In this document: positions 32,091 through 45,027 of the stretch, piece by piece
How positions within the stretch are numbered: position 1 is the first letter of the stretch
Layout of the letters: each line of letters starts with the position of its first letter
Assembly (NCBI GenBank): GCA_022316685.1
Contig: JAKJHU010000373.1
Span: forward strand, 31,001 to 95,000
Reading direction: 5' to 3'
Length of the DNA stretch: 64,000 bases
Source: Progne subis subis
Taxonomy: Eukaryota > Chordata > Aves > Passeriformes > Hirundinidae
Made by a program: the position numbers and the translations under genes
Notes under the pieces: model-generated
The model's input: only the letters and a program-made list of their open reading frames with translations
Databases searched by the model: none
Told to the model about the DNA's origin: nothing

Positions 32091-33100
32091 CAGGACTTTT
32101 ACCTTAACTTCAACTTACACCTTCAACTTCACAATTTAGACCAAGAACAGCACTTGAAAGTATTTTTCTGAAGTTATAACCTATGACTAAACCATTTACA
32201 GTGGAATAGTATTTAACATAGCTTATAAATTCTATTAAACCTGCAATTATGGTAAGGCACTACAAAAAGCACTGACTCAGAAAACTCTAAACGCTACAAC
32301 TTCAGATGTTATCCACATGCTGGGAAGAGAAAGTCAGGAGAAGAGAGAGAGATCCACAGTCAGGGCCTTGGATCCAGCATCATCTCAGCTGCTGTGAGCT
32401 CCAGGGCTGTGGGATGTATCAGTGTCACAGCCGTGTCACAGCCTCACCTGCTCTGGTCCCTCTCACAGGTGGGATTTTTGGGGTGCCAGGGGCTTGGCAG
32501 CCACTTTGGGGCTGGACCAGAGGCTGCAGTGGCTGGGGTTGGGGCAGTGACCATCCTAAAACCACCTCAGAAACCTGGGATGCACCAAAATCCCTTCAAG
32601 AAGGTGGAATACCCAAAAACTCACTCAGGAAAGAGTTCCATCTCCATCATCCCCAGACTTCTGCCGTCTCATTGCAGACTTCCCCACACACTCCCAATCC
32701 CCACCCAAACCCATTCCACCTCTCCTGGACATCAAAACCCCTTCCCAAGCTCTATTTCGCCCATCCCATGCCTCCCAATCCCCATCCCACCAATCCTACG
32801 CCACCCAATGCCCATCTCACCACTCCTGATTTGCAGGACACTTCACCCAATCCCCCTCCAACCCCATTCCACACTGAGGGGATGTGGAATGAAGTATTTT
32901 AGGGAGGGATTGAGTAGTTTTCAGTGACACTGAGTGGTTTGGAGCTGAGAGATCAATCCCTCTCATATTTTGGAGTGCCAAGGAATAGAGATAACTATGA
33001 TAATTCTCCCCAAACCACACACATCCTCCCCAGGATCTCCCTGAATCCCAGATTCCCCAAAAACAGTAGTAAAAAATGAAGCTTTAGATGCCTCTGATAA
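32091..33100. other. Spacer downstream of zinc-finger gene 2, no gene seen
   Basis: Includes a C-rich stretch (32690-32870) with irregular 'caatccccatcccacc' type units. The plus-strand frames through it are low-complexity and are not treated as genes. Confidence 0.35.
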
Positions 33101-33101
33101 A

Positions 33102-33107
33102 TTTATT
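33102..33107 (-). promoter_or_regulatory. Candidate polyadenylation signal of zinc-finger gene 2
   Basis: AATAAA on the minus strand, about 310 bp after the premature stop and 220 bp after the ancestral stop of the gene. Confidence 0.4.
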
Positions 33108-33320
33108 GATTTCTACCACATTTTAGTGTGTTTTAAAGGGATGAAGCTGAATCAAAAGATAATTATAACAAAATAAAAGAACCACCAATCCCTTCCCAGT
33201 GTGGATCATGGGGACTGTGGGTAACCAGGTCTCTTCCCGATGGTGTCCTCTGATGGGGATGGAGTTGGAGCAGTTCAGGAAGCTCTTCCCACAGTCAGAG
33301 CACTCACAGGGCCTCCCTTA

Positions 33321-33416
<96 letters not shown>

Positions 33417-34253
33417 TTAGTGGATGATATATTGGGACCTCTGGTTGAAGCCCTTCCCGCATTCCCCACACTTGTATGGCCTTTCCTCAGCGTGGAGGTT
33501 CCGGTGGCAGATCAAGTGGGAGCGCTGAATGAAGCTCTTCCCACACTGCTCACACTCATAGGGCCGTTCCCTGGTGTGGATCCTCTGGTGGCAGATCAGG
33601 TGGGAGTTCCTGCTGAAGCTCATCCCACATTCCCCACACTCGTAGGGCCTCTCCCCAGTGTGGATCCGCTGGTGTCTGATCAGGAGGCAGTTCCAGCTGA
33701 AGCTCTTCCCACACTCCAAGCACTTGTGGGGCTTCTCCCCATCATGAGGCTGTTCAGGGACCACCAGTTCAGAGCCCCGGCTGAAGCTCTGTTCACCTTC
33801 CTGGCACACGGTGGGTCTTTCCTCCTCAGACCATCCTGGAATGGGTTTGGAGCCCCTCCTTGTGTGGGATCTCCGGGGTTTTCCCCCCCTTTTGGATTCC
33901 TGCACCATGGACCCACTCAAAATGGCCTCCTTCATGAGGTTCTGCTGTGTGGATTTGTCCATCCTGGTCCCGATCCTTAGCTCTTTGTCTGGGGGAAGAA
34001 GGAGATGGACAGGATGGGATTTGCCTCCATGCCAGAGGGAAGGGGAAGGAGATTCTCCCAACACATCCCCAGCAGGACGGCGTTGGCAGTGGGGTTGTCC
34101 TGCAGCCGGGGGCCATTCTGGGCTGGGAGATGGAGCAGGAGAGAGGGGGAAAGGGGCACTGACTTCCTCCTCACCTGCCTGGCTGTCCCTGGGCATCTTC
34201 CTCTTCCTCACAGCCTCTCCCTCCATCTGGCCAAGGTTTGGGAATGTGAGATC
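33417..34253 (-). CDS. C2H2 zinc-finger protein 2, truncated by a nonsense codon
   Basis: Paralogue of zinc-finger gene 1 with the same layout: exon 34175-34253, 186-bp intron 33989-34174 (CAG|GTGAGG donor, CCCCCAG acceptor), last exon from 33988. The ATG at 34224-34226 gives 207 aa after splicing. It has one degenerate finger lacking CxxC, then fingers 1-3 complete. Finger 4 is broken: TAA at 33417-33419 falls between its two zinc-binding His codons. Beyond it, in the same frame, the second His, a linker and a complete fifth finger follow to a TAA near 33320, equivalent to the natural end of gene 1. The stop is in the last exon, so the mRNA should escape nonsense-mediated decay. Confidence 0.75.
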   Translation of the reverse strand, partial: DLTFPNLGQMEGEAVRKRKMPRDSQAGEEEVSAPFPLSPAPSPSPEWPPAAGQPHCQRRPAGDVLGESPSPSLWHGGKSHPVHLLLPPDKELRIGTRMDKSTQQNLMKEAILSGSMVQESKRGGKPRRSHTRRGSKPIPGWSEEERPTVCQEGEQSFSRGSELVVPEQPHDGEKPHKCLECGKSFSWNCLLIRHQRIHTGERPYECGECGMSFSRNSHLICHQRIHTRERPYECEQCGKSFIQRSHLICHRNLHAEERPYKCGECGKGFNQRSQYIIH

Positions 34254-34779
34254 CTGGTTTGGGGAAAAATACAATGTATGGGCACATTGGGTTAGGGGGT
34301 CCCTCCTGCCCAAGTCCATCTCTAGAAGTCACCGAGCATCTGGTGCCCATAAAAACCTCCAAAACACCAAGATTCAATGCATCAAAATACACTAATGACC
34401 AAGATTCAGCAAAAACACCCAACCACGAGTCTTCCCTCTCTGGCCTCTCCAATTTGGGGTCCTGGATGCCCCCCCAGGGTGCCTACAGATCAATTTTGTA
34501 TTGGTGTTCCTGCTCTCTGGGCTGCTGTGGCTCCAGGGAATCCAGGAGGTTCCTCTTTACTGGGATCACTAGTTTGGCATCACAACCATCCCAGGTGTCA
34601 GCACTTTTCGGGGTCCTTCTTTCTATGTCCTGAGGTATCCATGGGTCTCCCTTGTCCATGCTCCCAACATCTCCAGGTTTCTGGAACACCCCCAGCTCTT
34701 GCACTGCCTGTTTTTGCTCCCCCCATTCCCGGGTTTCCCTCCCAGCCCTGCTGGTACCAGGCGATCCCCAGGTGTCTCT

Positions 34780-35340
34780 GGGCTGACAATGCAGCCCCTG
34801 AGGCGGGCAGAGGCAGCCCCAGCACGGGGGGACCCTGCATCCTGCGCTCCCTGGGCAGCCGCGCCCAGCCCCGGGCACAGAGCTCCGTCAGCCCCTGCCG
34901 CCCCCTCCCCAGGGCCCCCGGGGACCCCCGCAGCCGGGGCTGGCTCTGAGCGAGGCGGCCCCCGAGCCCGGCTGCGTGGCCAGGGGGGCACGGGGAGCCC
35001 GGGGCCTCTGTGCCAACGCTTCTCCCGCTCTCCCTCAGCCTTTGCCCGGCCCAGCCCGGCCCCCCGAGCCCCGCCAGGCCCCACACGGCCACGGCCGGCC
35101 CGGGCTGCTCCCCTCGGAGCCCGGCCACACGGAGCCGCCTGCACCGGGGGCTCACGGGCCGCCGAGTGCTCCCCGGGCCACCCGGGCCTCAGTCCCGAGC
35201 ACAGAGCTCTGCCCGGGGGGCTCCCGGCCCAAGGCGGCGGCTCCGGGCCCGGGCGGCCGCTCCCGGCTCCCACAGCCCGCCCGGGGCCGCCCCGCCCGTG
35301 CTGGGGCTGCGCCAGCGCTCCCCACACCCGCGGGGCTTCA
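34780..35340 (-). promoter_or_regulatory. CpG island, likely promoter of zinc-finger gene 2
   Basis: A roughly 560-bp stretch with very high G+C and many CpGs (for example CCCGGGGGGCTCCCGG, GGCCGCCCCGCCCG). It lies 0.5-1.1 kb upstream of the first recognised exon on the minus strand. An untranslated first exon may be here. Flanking DNA is much poorer in CpG. Confidence 0.6.
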
Positions 35341-35989
35341 AACACATGGGGGCATGGCACAAATAAAACATTCCTCCCATCCTCCCCAAAAACCACTAAA
35401 ATCTCAAATGGCCATCACCCCCCCACCAAAAGAAAAAAAAAAAAAAATCCGAAAAACAAAGCCACAAACCAACCACTTCCACCCTGTCCTCGTGCACCTT
35501 CCCAGGGACCCCAGCCCCGTGGGAATGCCCCCGGATCGGGACAAAAAGCTGCTCCCCTGCAGGCACTTGGAACACCCACCTGCGGCCCGGCCCTGGCACA
35601 CGGCTCCCGGCAGCTGCCCCGCTGGCGCAGGCGGGGCTTTGGAGCAGGGAGGCTCTGCGGGACCCCCCGGGCTGTGCCCCCTCCCAGTCCGTGCCAGCCC
35701 CGGGGCTGACCTTCAGCCCGGGCTCTCTCGCTGTGCCCGGCTCCTGCACAGTCCCCGCTCTCAGTTCCTTGGCCCCCTGGGCTCTCCCCTGGGGCTCGGA
35801 GAACACTCGGCAATGGAACCTTGCCCTGAAAAGGAACAATTTTTGGTGTTGCCTAGCCAGGCATGAACTGGAACTTTGTTCCTTTTGCCTCCGTGCAGAG
35901 ACCCCAGGGCATTTTCTGCGCAGAGTTCCAGCCTCCAGCTTTTGCTGAGGGCTCTCTCTGCAAATGTCACGCTGCCAGGACCCTGTCTT
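35341..35989. other. Spacer upstream of the CpG island, no gene seen
   Basis: Contains a 15-bp A run near 35430. Long overlapping frames on both strands reflect GC content; no domain was recognised. Confidence 0.3.
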
Positions 35990-36691
35990 TGCTGTCACCT
36001 GCTGTGGCTGGGCATGAACAGAGCTCCTGCACTTGCATTTCCAGCTGCTGTGCAACCAAAGCTGAGTCATCTGCAGCTGTCTGAATGCAACAACTGGAGT
36101 ATGAGCCTCTCTCGAGGGGGAAATCTCCCCCTCCTGTGCCAGCCCATGCCAATGCTGCCATACTCTGCTGCTTCTGGGGCACTCGGGGCTCTGGCTGAGC
36201 AGGAAAGGTGACCCTGAGCCAGGAGCTTTCCTTGGCTGCAGCAAAGCCTTGGCACACAAAGACCTTCCTGGTGCTGTGCCCTGGGCCAGGAGGGATTGTG
36301 CCACCAGAGCTGAGCCTAAATTTCTTCTCACAGGCAGCTTTAGGGCACAGAACATGGAGAGGGCAGAGCTGACTCTCAGCTTTCTGCAGTCCTCCAGAAG
36401 AATCCTGTGTATGAAGCAGCCTGGGAGCTGGGTTTACGTGTGACGGGAGGGGAATTCGTAGCCCTTTTCTCCCCTGTGGCCTTGAGGGTCTGCATTTCCA
36501 ATGGCCCTGCAGCTGCCAAAGGGGCCTTTTTCACTCAGCTGAGAACAGTTCTGCTGAAAGCCTGTCCTGAACCTGCTTTTCCTGCAAATGTGCCCAATGA
36601 GTCCTCATTTTTTGCAGCCCCAGGTCTTGTGTGCCTGCATGTGTGAGAACTGACGGATGGAACAGCTCTGCTTGAGAGAAGTTCTTTTTCT

Positions 36692-36733
<42 letters not shown>

Positions 36734-37025
36734 TCTTTCTTTCTTTGCTTGCTTGTTTGTTTGGGTTTTGTTCTTTGTTTTGGTTGGTTGTTTTTTTATT
36801 TGTTTTTGGGAGGGAGTTTTCTGTGCTTTTTATTGGGGAGATGGGGATTTTTTTGTTTTGGCTTGGGGTGTTTTTGCGGGTTTTTTGGGGTTTGTGTGGG
36901 TTTTTTTGGTTTTTTTTTTGTGGGTTTGTTTGGGTTTTTTGTTTGGTTTTTGTTTGTTTGTTTGTTTTTTGTTTGTTTGTTTGGTTGGTTTGTTTTTGTT
37001 TTTTGGTGTGTTTTTTTTGTTTTTT

Positions 37026-37059
<34 letters not shown>

Positions 37060-37960
37060 TTTGGTTTTTTTTGTTTGTTTGTTTTTTTTTTTTAATTAAC
37101 TCCACCTGTCAGCTTTGGACAGAGCTCTGTAACTCTATCTGGCATTTTCTGTGACATTGTGGGGTGGGTAAGGGGACTTTCTTCAAGCTGTGTGCACAGG
37201 AATGCACATCAGCCCAGGCCGGGGGTGCTCAGTGCCCGCTCAGTTTTGCTGTCTGGCTGTGGCTCTGGACGCTTCCCTTGGAGCGTCTCCCGGCAGGGAA
37301 CGTTGGAGCTGTCCCCACCATGGTGTCACAGAGAGGGGAATCTTGGAGCTGCCAGCACAGTGATGTCCCAGAGGAGGGAACACTGGGGCTGTGCCACTCC
37401 TGCCCCGGCCCCAAGAGCTGGGAGAGAGGCAGCAGGATCATGGAGTGCAGACCCCGGCCCTGCACAGACAGCCCAACAGTGGCAGCCTGGGCATTCCTGG
37501 GAGCGGTATCCAAAGGCCCCTGGAGCTGTGGCCACCTCAAAGCTGTGAAAATTGCAGTGGTGGCAGAGCTCTGGGGAAAGGTCCCGACCCTGGCTTGGGG
37601 CTGGGCCAGTGGCCCAGGGAGCAAATCAACTTGCAGCTGCTGCCCCAGAGCAGGGAAGAGCAGGAATTGCTGGCTGGGAGAGACTCTTGCCAAGGGCCTG
37701 CAGCACCAGGTCACAGGCCATGGCTGGACACTGCTTGGGGCCAGGGTGAGCTGGGATGTGGGGATGGACTTGTTCCCTGGGAGGGCGGTGGGGCCCTGGC
37801 ACAGAGTGGGAGGAAAAGCTGCGGTTGTCCTTGAATGGCTGGAAGTGTGCAAGGGCTGGTTGCAGGGGACTTCCTGCCCTGAAGACATGGCATAGTCTGG
37901 TCTGGTGTGGCCACTATAATGTGGGGATTGCAGTGTGAGAGGTTTTGTGAAAGTAGGGAG
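35990..37960 (+). repeat. Unit A, copy 2 (partial, rearranged)
   Basis: Inverted relative to copy 1: 36005-36450 matches the distal part of copy 1 (30260-30690) and 37150-37880 matches 29030-29880. It lacks part of the 284-codon frame and the (GGGAT)n array. A T/G tract is expanded at 36690-37100. Confidence 0.55.
36690..37100 (+). repeat. Expanded T-rich/GT tract
   Basis: About 400 bp of T runs (one of more than 40) with G-containing units such as TTTGTTTGTTTGG and almost no A or C. Copies 1 and 3 of unit A have only about 70-80 bp of related sequence at this position (29925-30000 and 39115-39190). Confidence 0.9.
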
Positions 37961-38129
37961 GGGCAAGGTTGGCAGTGGTGGATGGGGTGTTTTGGGCTGT
38001 TGGAGCAGGGGGCAGAAAAGCAAGAGGCAGTTTTTGGGGTGCGGGGTGCTGGTGGTTGTAGCAATTGTGTAGCTGGGCTGAGGTGGAGTAGCAGTGAATT
38101 TGGGAAGGTGCAGGCAGCTGGGAAAGAAA

Positions 38130-38360
<231 letters not shown>

Positions 38361-38569
38361 CAGGTTTTTCAGCATCTGGAGCCTAAAATCTGGGTTTCCT
38401 GGCACAGCTGGAGCGCAGATCCAGAAATGCCTCGGTGCTGGCATGGCCTAAGTGCAGCAATTTGCTGGCACAAAAAGCCACACTGCGGCAATTTCCTAGT
38501 GCCAGCACTGGCACTGCCCAGATCTGGTCCATTGCTGGTGCCAGGACTGCAGATGCAGCTGTTTGCCAT
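38361..38569. other. Unique spacer between unit A copies
   Basis: Short irregular repeats of 'ggcacagctgg' and 'gctggcac...gcaatttcct'. No gene seen. Confidence 0.35.
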
Positions 38570-40605
38570 CAGTCAGATCTGGCAATTTCCTGCTGCTGGG
38601 GCACACGAGGGGTCTGGCTGGGCAGGAAAGCTGAGCCTGAGCCAGGAGCTTTCCTTGGCTGCAGCAAAGGCTGGGTGTGCAAAGGCCTTCCCAGAGATGT
38701 GCCCGTGGCCAGGAGGGATTGTGCCACAGGAGCTGAGCCTGAATTCCCTCTTGCAGGCAGCTTTAGGGCACAGAACATGGAGAAGGCAGAGCTGACTCTC
38801 AGTTTTCCGCAGTCCTCCAGAGGAATGCTGTGTGGAAAGCAGCCTGGAAGCAGGGTTGATGTGCCAGGGGCGGGTAATTGAGATCCCTTTTCTCCCCTGT
38901 GGCCTGAGGCTCTGGCCCTTGCTCTTTGCAAGCGCCCTAGAGCTGCCTGCAAGGGGCCTTTTTCACTGGCATGAGAGGAGTCCTGCTACAGGGCTGTCCT
39001 CAAGCTGCTTTTGCAGCAGATGTGCCTGAGGAATGGTCATTGCTTGCAGTCTCAGTGCTGTGTGTGAGGGCAGCTGAAAGCACTGAAGGAGGCAGCAGCT
39101 CTGCTGGGGACAGAGTTGTCTTTTCCTTGGTGGGGGTTTGGTTTGGTATTTTTTGGTTTCGTTTGGTCTTGTTATTGTTGTCTTTTTAACTTTCCCTGTC
39201 AGCTCTGGGCAGAGCTCTGTGACTCTATGTGACACTTGCCTGTGGCACTGTGGAGGTGGCCAGGGGGACCTTCCCCGAGCTGTGTGCACAGCAATGCACA
39301 TCAGCCCAGGCCGGGGGTGCTCAGTGCCCGCTCAGTTTTGCTGTCTGGCTGTGGCTCTGGACGCTTCCCTTGGAGCGTCTCCAGGCAGGGAACGTTGGAG
39401 CTGTCCCCACCGTGGTGTCACAGAGAGGGGAACGCTGGGGCTGTGCCGCTCCTGCCCCGGCCCCAAGAGCTCTGCCAGCGCCTGGAGGAGACACAAAGGC
39501 TGAGCCCAAGGGTGAGAGCTGCAGAAGGGGCTGAGCTGGGAGGGAGGCAGCGGGATCATGGAGTCCAGGCCCTGGCCCTGCACAGACAGCCCAACAGTGG
39601 CAGCCTGGGCATTCCTGGGAGCGGTGTCCAAAGGCTCCTGGAGCTGCGGCAGCCTCGCAGCTGTGACCATTCCCTGTGGAGCCTGGTGAGTGGTCAAGCC
39701 CCCTGCAGGGGAAGAAGCTTTTGCTGGTCTCCAGCCCGCAGCTGGCCTGGCCCAGCCCCAGCCGTTCCCTGGGGTGCATTCCCTGCTGGCCCCGGGGCAC
39801 AAGTCTCAGCTGCCCCTGCTGCTGTCCCTGGGCAGGAGGCGCAGCCCCCGGGGAGCTCTGAGCTCCGTCTGCTGCTGGGCTGCGGCCGAAGCGAGCCAGT
39901 GCCGGCAGAGCTCTGGGGAAAGGTCCCGGCCCTGGCTTGGGGCTGGGCCAGAGCCCAGGGAGCAAATCAACTTGCAGCTGCTGCCCCAGAGCAGGGAAGA
40001 GCAGGAATTGCTGGCTGGGAGAGACTCTTGCCAAGGGCCTGCAGCACCAGGACACAGGCCATGGCTGGACGCTGCCTGGGGCCAGGGTGAGCTGGGATGT
40101 GGGGATGGACTTGTTCCCTGGGAGGGCGGTGGGGCCCTGGCACAGAGTGGGAGGAAAAACTGCAGCTGCCCTGGAATGGCTGGGAGTGTGCAAGGGCTGC
40201 TTGGAGGGGACTTCCTGCCCAGAGGGGATGGGATGGGATGGGATGGGATGGGATGGGATGGGATGGGATGGGATGGGATGGGATGGGATGGGATGGGATG
40301 GGATGGGATGGGATGGGATGGGATGGGGCAGTGTAATGTGGGGATTGCAGTGTGGGGGTGGCAGGAAAGTTGGGAGGGGTAGGGATTGCAGTGGGGGGAT
40401 GGGGTGGTTTGTGCTCATGGAGTAGGGGAGTAGAGAGAGGGAAAGCAAGAAGCAGTTTTTAAAGGCTGCTGGTGCTTTTAGGAATTTTGAGACCTGGAAG
40501 TGTCTTGTGGGAGATTGCTGTGAAATTGGGAAGGCTGAGTTTAAGGTGCTGTGCTGTGCAGGGCTGAGGTGGAGGGGCAGTGATTTTGGGAGGGTAAGGG
40601 CACTT
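38570..40605 (+). repeat. Unit A, copy 3 (right arm)
   Basis: Mirror of 28496-30525. Carries the same-length 284-codon frame (39236-40090) with about 97.5% amino-acid identity to that of copy 1. It has the (GGGAT)n array. This is higher similarity than the adjacent ERV pair shows. Confidence 0.6.
40225..40327 (+). repeat. (GGGAT)n pentanucleotide array
   Basis: About 20 perfect units, mirror of 28787-28889. G-triplet runs every 5 bp on this strand are compatible with G-quadruplex formation. Confidence 0.95.
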
Positions 40606-40606
40606 G

Positions 40607-40690
40607 CTTCCTAGAAAGAAAGAAAGAAATAAATGAGAGAAAAAGACAGAAGCAAAGAAGGAAGGAAGGAAGGAAAGAAGGAAGGAAGGG
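40607..40690 (+). repeat. Purine simple repeat (AAAG/GGAA)n
   Basis: Mirror of 28423-28495; separates unit A from the ERV3 3' LTR. Confidence 0.85.
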
Positions 40691-41533
40691 TTTTAAGTGG
40701 AGCTCTATATGTCTTATTTAATAAGCAACAAAGTTGAATTTTCCAGCAATGCAATTTTATTTAAGTAGCATTTTATAATCAAACATATACAGAAAATTGG
40801 GCAGTGATTAATTAAAGATAAGTACTGTTCAGATAATGCATAAGCAAAACTGACCAGGGTACGGAGGGAGGGCTTCTCACCCTACCTCACGTATAAAACA
40901 AAGTAATCCAAGTTAAACTTATATACTGTATGCTAATACATATTCATTAATATTTCTCATGAATCTCCTTCTATCTCCAATTCTTAAAATCTATGTCACT
41001 ATACTACATAGCTCATGCTCCACTTGCTGTTAGGGAGTCTTTTTGGCTTTTTGGTGGTCTTCTTCAGATGAAGGCTCAGCATCTTCCTCTCCTCCTATGA
41101 ATAACCTTACTGATTGTGCGTGCGCTCTAAGTTTTGTATTATACATAATTAAGCATTATGTTCTAAAAAGAAATTATTTCATGGGTCAAACCACCACCCA
41201 AACTCCCTACCTTGGAATAGTCCCAACTTTGTCCATCTCAAGGCCAGTTCTAGCTTAAGACATCCTGTATCCCATCACGTCTGCAAAGGCCCATCTCCCG
41301 ACCTTGGAGTAGTCCCAGCTTTGGCCAATCCAGCTTTGAAACTCTTGCTTATCTCCAAGTGCATCCTGTATCTTATTTTTCTCATGTAGCATCTGCCAAG
41401 GGGCCCATCTGCTCTGTAACACTACTCACATCTGCTTTTTCTTTTACTACTTTATAACAAATGTTTTCTAAAATATATATTTTTAAAATATTGATACAGT
41501 TACAATTAGCATAAATCATTTTCACTTATTACA
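40690..41533 (-). repeat. ERV3 3' LTR
   Basis: Starts (minus strand) TGTAATAAGTG next to a purine tract at 41534-41555. Its end near 40690 is placed by alignment. The plus strand, antisense to the LTR, holds a 71-codon frame at 41043-41258. Confidence 0.8.
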
Positions 41534-41657
41534 ATTTCCCCAGTTTCTCTTTTTAATCATATTGATTCATGCTTTTCAATTAAAACTGAATCTCAATTTC
41601 ATCTATATTCCAAATAATCCAGGTTTTCATGCTCTCTCATTTCAGCCTCTAATTTTT

Positions 41658-43841
41658 CTAACATCTCCCATGCTTCACCAAACTTGCATCCTTCTCAAAT
41701 TTGGTTGACATCTCTTGTGCTAGAGTAGTCTCTTTATGTTCAGTCAACATCTCTTCGGGTCCTTTCTTTTGAGTGTGAGTAAGTTTAGCTTTTAATATCA
41801 GCAAAATATCTGGTTTCCCTTTTGCTGCCAATTCTGGATCAATGGGCATTGCTGTAATTTGCATTCCTTGTATCGCTGGGTGGATTAGTCTAAGAAGACA
41901 TGGAATCATGCATGGTAAGAATAACAATCCTAATCCAGAACACAACAGCATAAATCCCACATTCTTCCACCAGGCTCCTCCAAAGAGGTTATCCCACCAA
42001 TACATTTTTAGAATAGAATTACACTTTTGAACAGGTACGTGTGCCACCCTTTTAATTTCTTCAGCAAGTTTTGTGATGGCTTCCCCATGATCATCTCTCT
42101 CCACACAGCACTCAGATTCATTAAATCTCCCTCAAACTCCCCCTTCTTCAGCCAAGAGACAATCTAGATCAATTCTGGTTTGATATACAAATGCTCCCAT
42201 TTGTGAATGCTGCTTGGCCAGTAACTTTAGTGCATCAGAAGTATGGTTTAATACAACCTCCACTCCCTCCTGGAGTCTTATCAACAGATTCAATAGATAA
42301 ATTGAGGTCCTATATCCCCAAGATCCATCCCTAGCCCAAGTTGCTGGGTCATAATACGCTATGATTCTTTCTGCAGGCCATTTGTCTTCCCCCCATTCCT
42401 GGTTTCCCCCTGCCTTTGGGAAGTCGAGGTTTAAATCTCTTTTATTCCTTTCTAGAGTCTCATCAAGTGGTGTTCCCAGCATATTGCTCCTAGACCTTGG
42501 GATGACGAAGAAGGAGGGTCGTGTAACTCCTAAGGTACAGGTTCCCTCCCACTTTTGAGGTAATTCACTCTATGCTCATTGCCCACAAATGCAATATATT
42601 CCATCAGGGGTTTTCCATTTACTCTCTGTTTTTTCTTGTTGTTCCCAGTAGGTTTTCAGGTCTTTTGTATACTGGTAGGGGTTAGGTCCAGGACTTTTAT
42701 GCCAGCACAAACCAGTTTGATTATTCCACTCACAATTCATTTCCTTTGTTTTTCCCCAATACCCAGTAAAAGTTTTTGGTCACCAGGTCTTAGTTTTATT
42801 ATCTGAATTAACTGCTAAGGTAGATATACAAGGAGTATATCCTACTACTTCATTATATTTCCTTCCTTCTTGAGTCACACAGACTGTTCCAATTACTTGA
42901 TGACTCAAAATCCATCCTTCAAGTCATTTTAATGTCTTGAAAACTTGAGTATGATTCCATTTGAAAAATTGTTTTGGAGCTAGACTCTCACCTCTCCACA
43001 GCCATCTTTCAGCCATTCCCACAGATCCAGCATTTGGATAATCCTAATTCCGTAGCAATTTCTTGCATCAAATATACAAAAAATTTCTTAGTTGAGGTTG
43101 TCAAATCCCAGTTGCTATACTGCTGTTTGAATTGTTCATACAGCTTATCCAGTTCCTTTAATTCTTTCCCTATGCTTTTTTACATCTTTTATTTGTTTCT
43201 TTTAGTTTTTCTTCTTTTTTTCCCTTAGTGCTGTACCTCCTATACCTATATTGGATCATTTCCATTCTCATCTTTCTCAAAAAAAAAAAAAAAAAAAGGT
43301 TTCCATATTGAGGACAAATTTGATCACTGTAAGGATAAGGAGCTGGTCCATTAAATCCTAAATTTTTTCCCTACCCAATCCATTTTTCTATTTTTAAAAA
43401 CAATTTCTATAAAATTGCTGTGATCTTGGAGAGATCATTAACATGTGGATGTGCCACGAACACAAATTCCATCTTGTCCTTGACCCACATGGAGTGATGG
43501 CATTTATTACAGGGATCAACATTATTGGGACTTTGTTTTTGCATGTATTGTTCTCCCATTGCTCGCTCTTGTGCTGCTTGTTTTATTCTTGTTTGTTCCT
43601 GCATTGCTCATTCCCTTCTCTCATGGACTCTGTCCAGAGTGACTCCATAGTTTTGGCCAGTTGCCAAGGACATCACGACAAACACAGTGAAAATAATCCT
43701 CAGGAGTTTTGACTTTCTACCATCCTCAAGGCCCTTTGGGTTGCAGCCAAGGGCCAAGATGTCAGGATTTTTGGTAGCAAAGCTTATATCCTGGGATCTA
43801 GTCACTGGTGCATTTGGTCTCACTGGTACCCTTGGCCTCAT
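41658..43841 (-). pseudogene. env: ERV3 env, multiple breaks
   Basis: ATG at 43841, a signal segment near 43655-43700, then surface-subunit fragments at 43407-43604 and elsewhere, and 42132-42482 with the end of the surface part and the heptad region. The transmembrane part 41658-42104 is open for 148 codons from just after the C-C pair. It includes the membrane span near 41880-41960 and the full cytoplasmic tail, which is frameshifted in ERV2. The first Cys of C-x6-C-C is TGA, as in ERV2. Confidence 0.75.
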
Positions 43842-43937
43842 GTTTGTTTCAAGGATGGCACAGATTACTCACAGTTCTCGCAGCACTGCCCTCTCTCTCT
43901 CTCTCTCTTTTTCTGGTTTAGTCAGCTACTTCCTCTT

Positions 43938-44750
43938 TTAGTCTAAACCAAAGCTCTGGAGATGTGCCAACCACGATAAGGTTTGCTTTTTCACTACTTC
44001 AGTTAACAACCTGATTTGTTGGTAGATTTTTGCTCTGATGTCGGGGATATTTATAAAATCTTCATCACCACCAACAGCACATTCACAATGCCAATTCACG
44101 TAAGAAATGTGTCTATAGCGTGGCACACAAATTCCTTCTCCACAGAAACTGTTAATTATGATACAGTGGTCTATAATACTATGAATTGTTTGCTCTCTTA
44201 CCCTGTCAAAAGCTAATATAGTAAAAACTCATTGGTCTAAATTTTCTATTAATTGAACCACTGCATAAAAGGTTCCATCTTCATATCTTAAAGGTGTTAA
44301 AAAAAAAAAAATCACTGAAAAAGCTTTTTAAATTAACTGTTCACGCATGCAATCTAAGCAAGTTAAACAAATCAATTGTCTCTCTCTTTCTTCTGCTCTT
44401 GTTATTCTCCACCACAAATTAAGGCAAAGTGTACAAATAACACAAACCCATGGGCGACACTCTAAGCCATGCTTAGTACACTCCCAGTGTGTTACTTGTT
44501 CTTGGACTCTTTTAGTAACAGGTGTTACCAGGCTCTTTTTCTGGGATTGTAGTTCCTCAATGAAATCTGTTAGTGTTAGTCACTGAGGGCCTCTTAAAAG
44601 ATCTTTTAATTTTTTCAGGCTGTTCCCATTGATCAAGGAAGTGTCTAATCCCTTCCCATTGGCATTGTTCTGCCTCCAAACTCAATGGAGTTGCTGTTGA
44701 CAGCCAATCCAGAATGCCTAATTTTTCTAATAAATTAAAAACACAAACCT
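43938..44750 (-). pseudogene. ERV3 accessory zinc-ribbon frame
   Basis: Counterpart of 24341-24960. The zinc-ribbon part (about 44340-44470) keeps W-V-C-x-x-C-x2-C and L-x-C-L-x-C. Downstream of a TGA shared with ERV2, the frame stays open to 43938 and contains H-x-x-I-I, then C-x4-C-V-P-R, a C-E-C pair and an amphipathic C-terminal stretch, ending close to the env ATG. This copy shows the longest C-terminal part. Other breaks are present near 44335 and 44585. Confidence 0.5.
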
Positions 44751-45027
44751 TTAATTGTAAACTATCAAAGGAGTTTTATAACCTAACAGGTTAAGCAAGA
44801 CAATTTATCTTTTTCTATTGTTTCTGGGAATCCTGCTATATCTACATCTTACTTTTATTATCCTTTGTTGTTCCTGCAGTGTTGTGAAAGCCACTGATTG
44901 TTCCATGTGATACGCTAAATAAATAAATGCTATTTGTGCTTGATCTTCTATTATACTAAGTATCAATGTTGATCTGTGCTAAAACCCAATTTTGCATTCT
45001 AAAGTCTCACTCTACTCTACTAAAACA

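Noticed and set aside
34699..35866. Frames of about 300 codons across the CpG island
   Set aside because: Expected in very GC-rich DNA; frames overlap in several phases and have no domain. The region fits a promoter better.
36657..37154. 165-codon frame rich in Phe, Leu, Val and Cys that looks like a membrane protein
   Set aside because: It is only the translation of the T/G-rich simple repeat.
39321..40448. 375-codon minus-strand frame
   Set aside because: Mirror of the previous one, again passing through the pentanucleotide array. Not treated as a gene.
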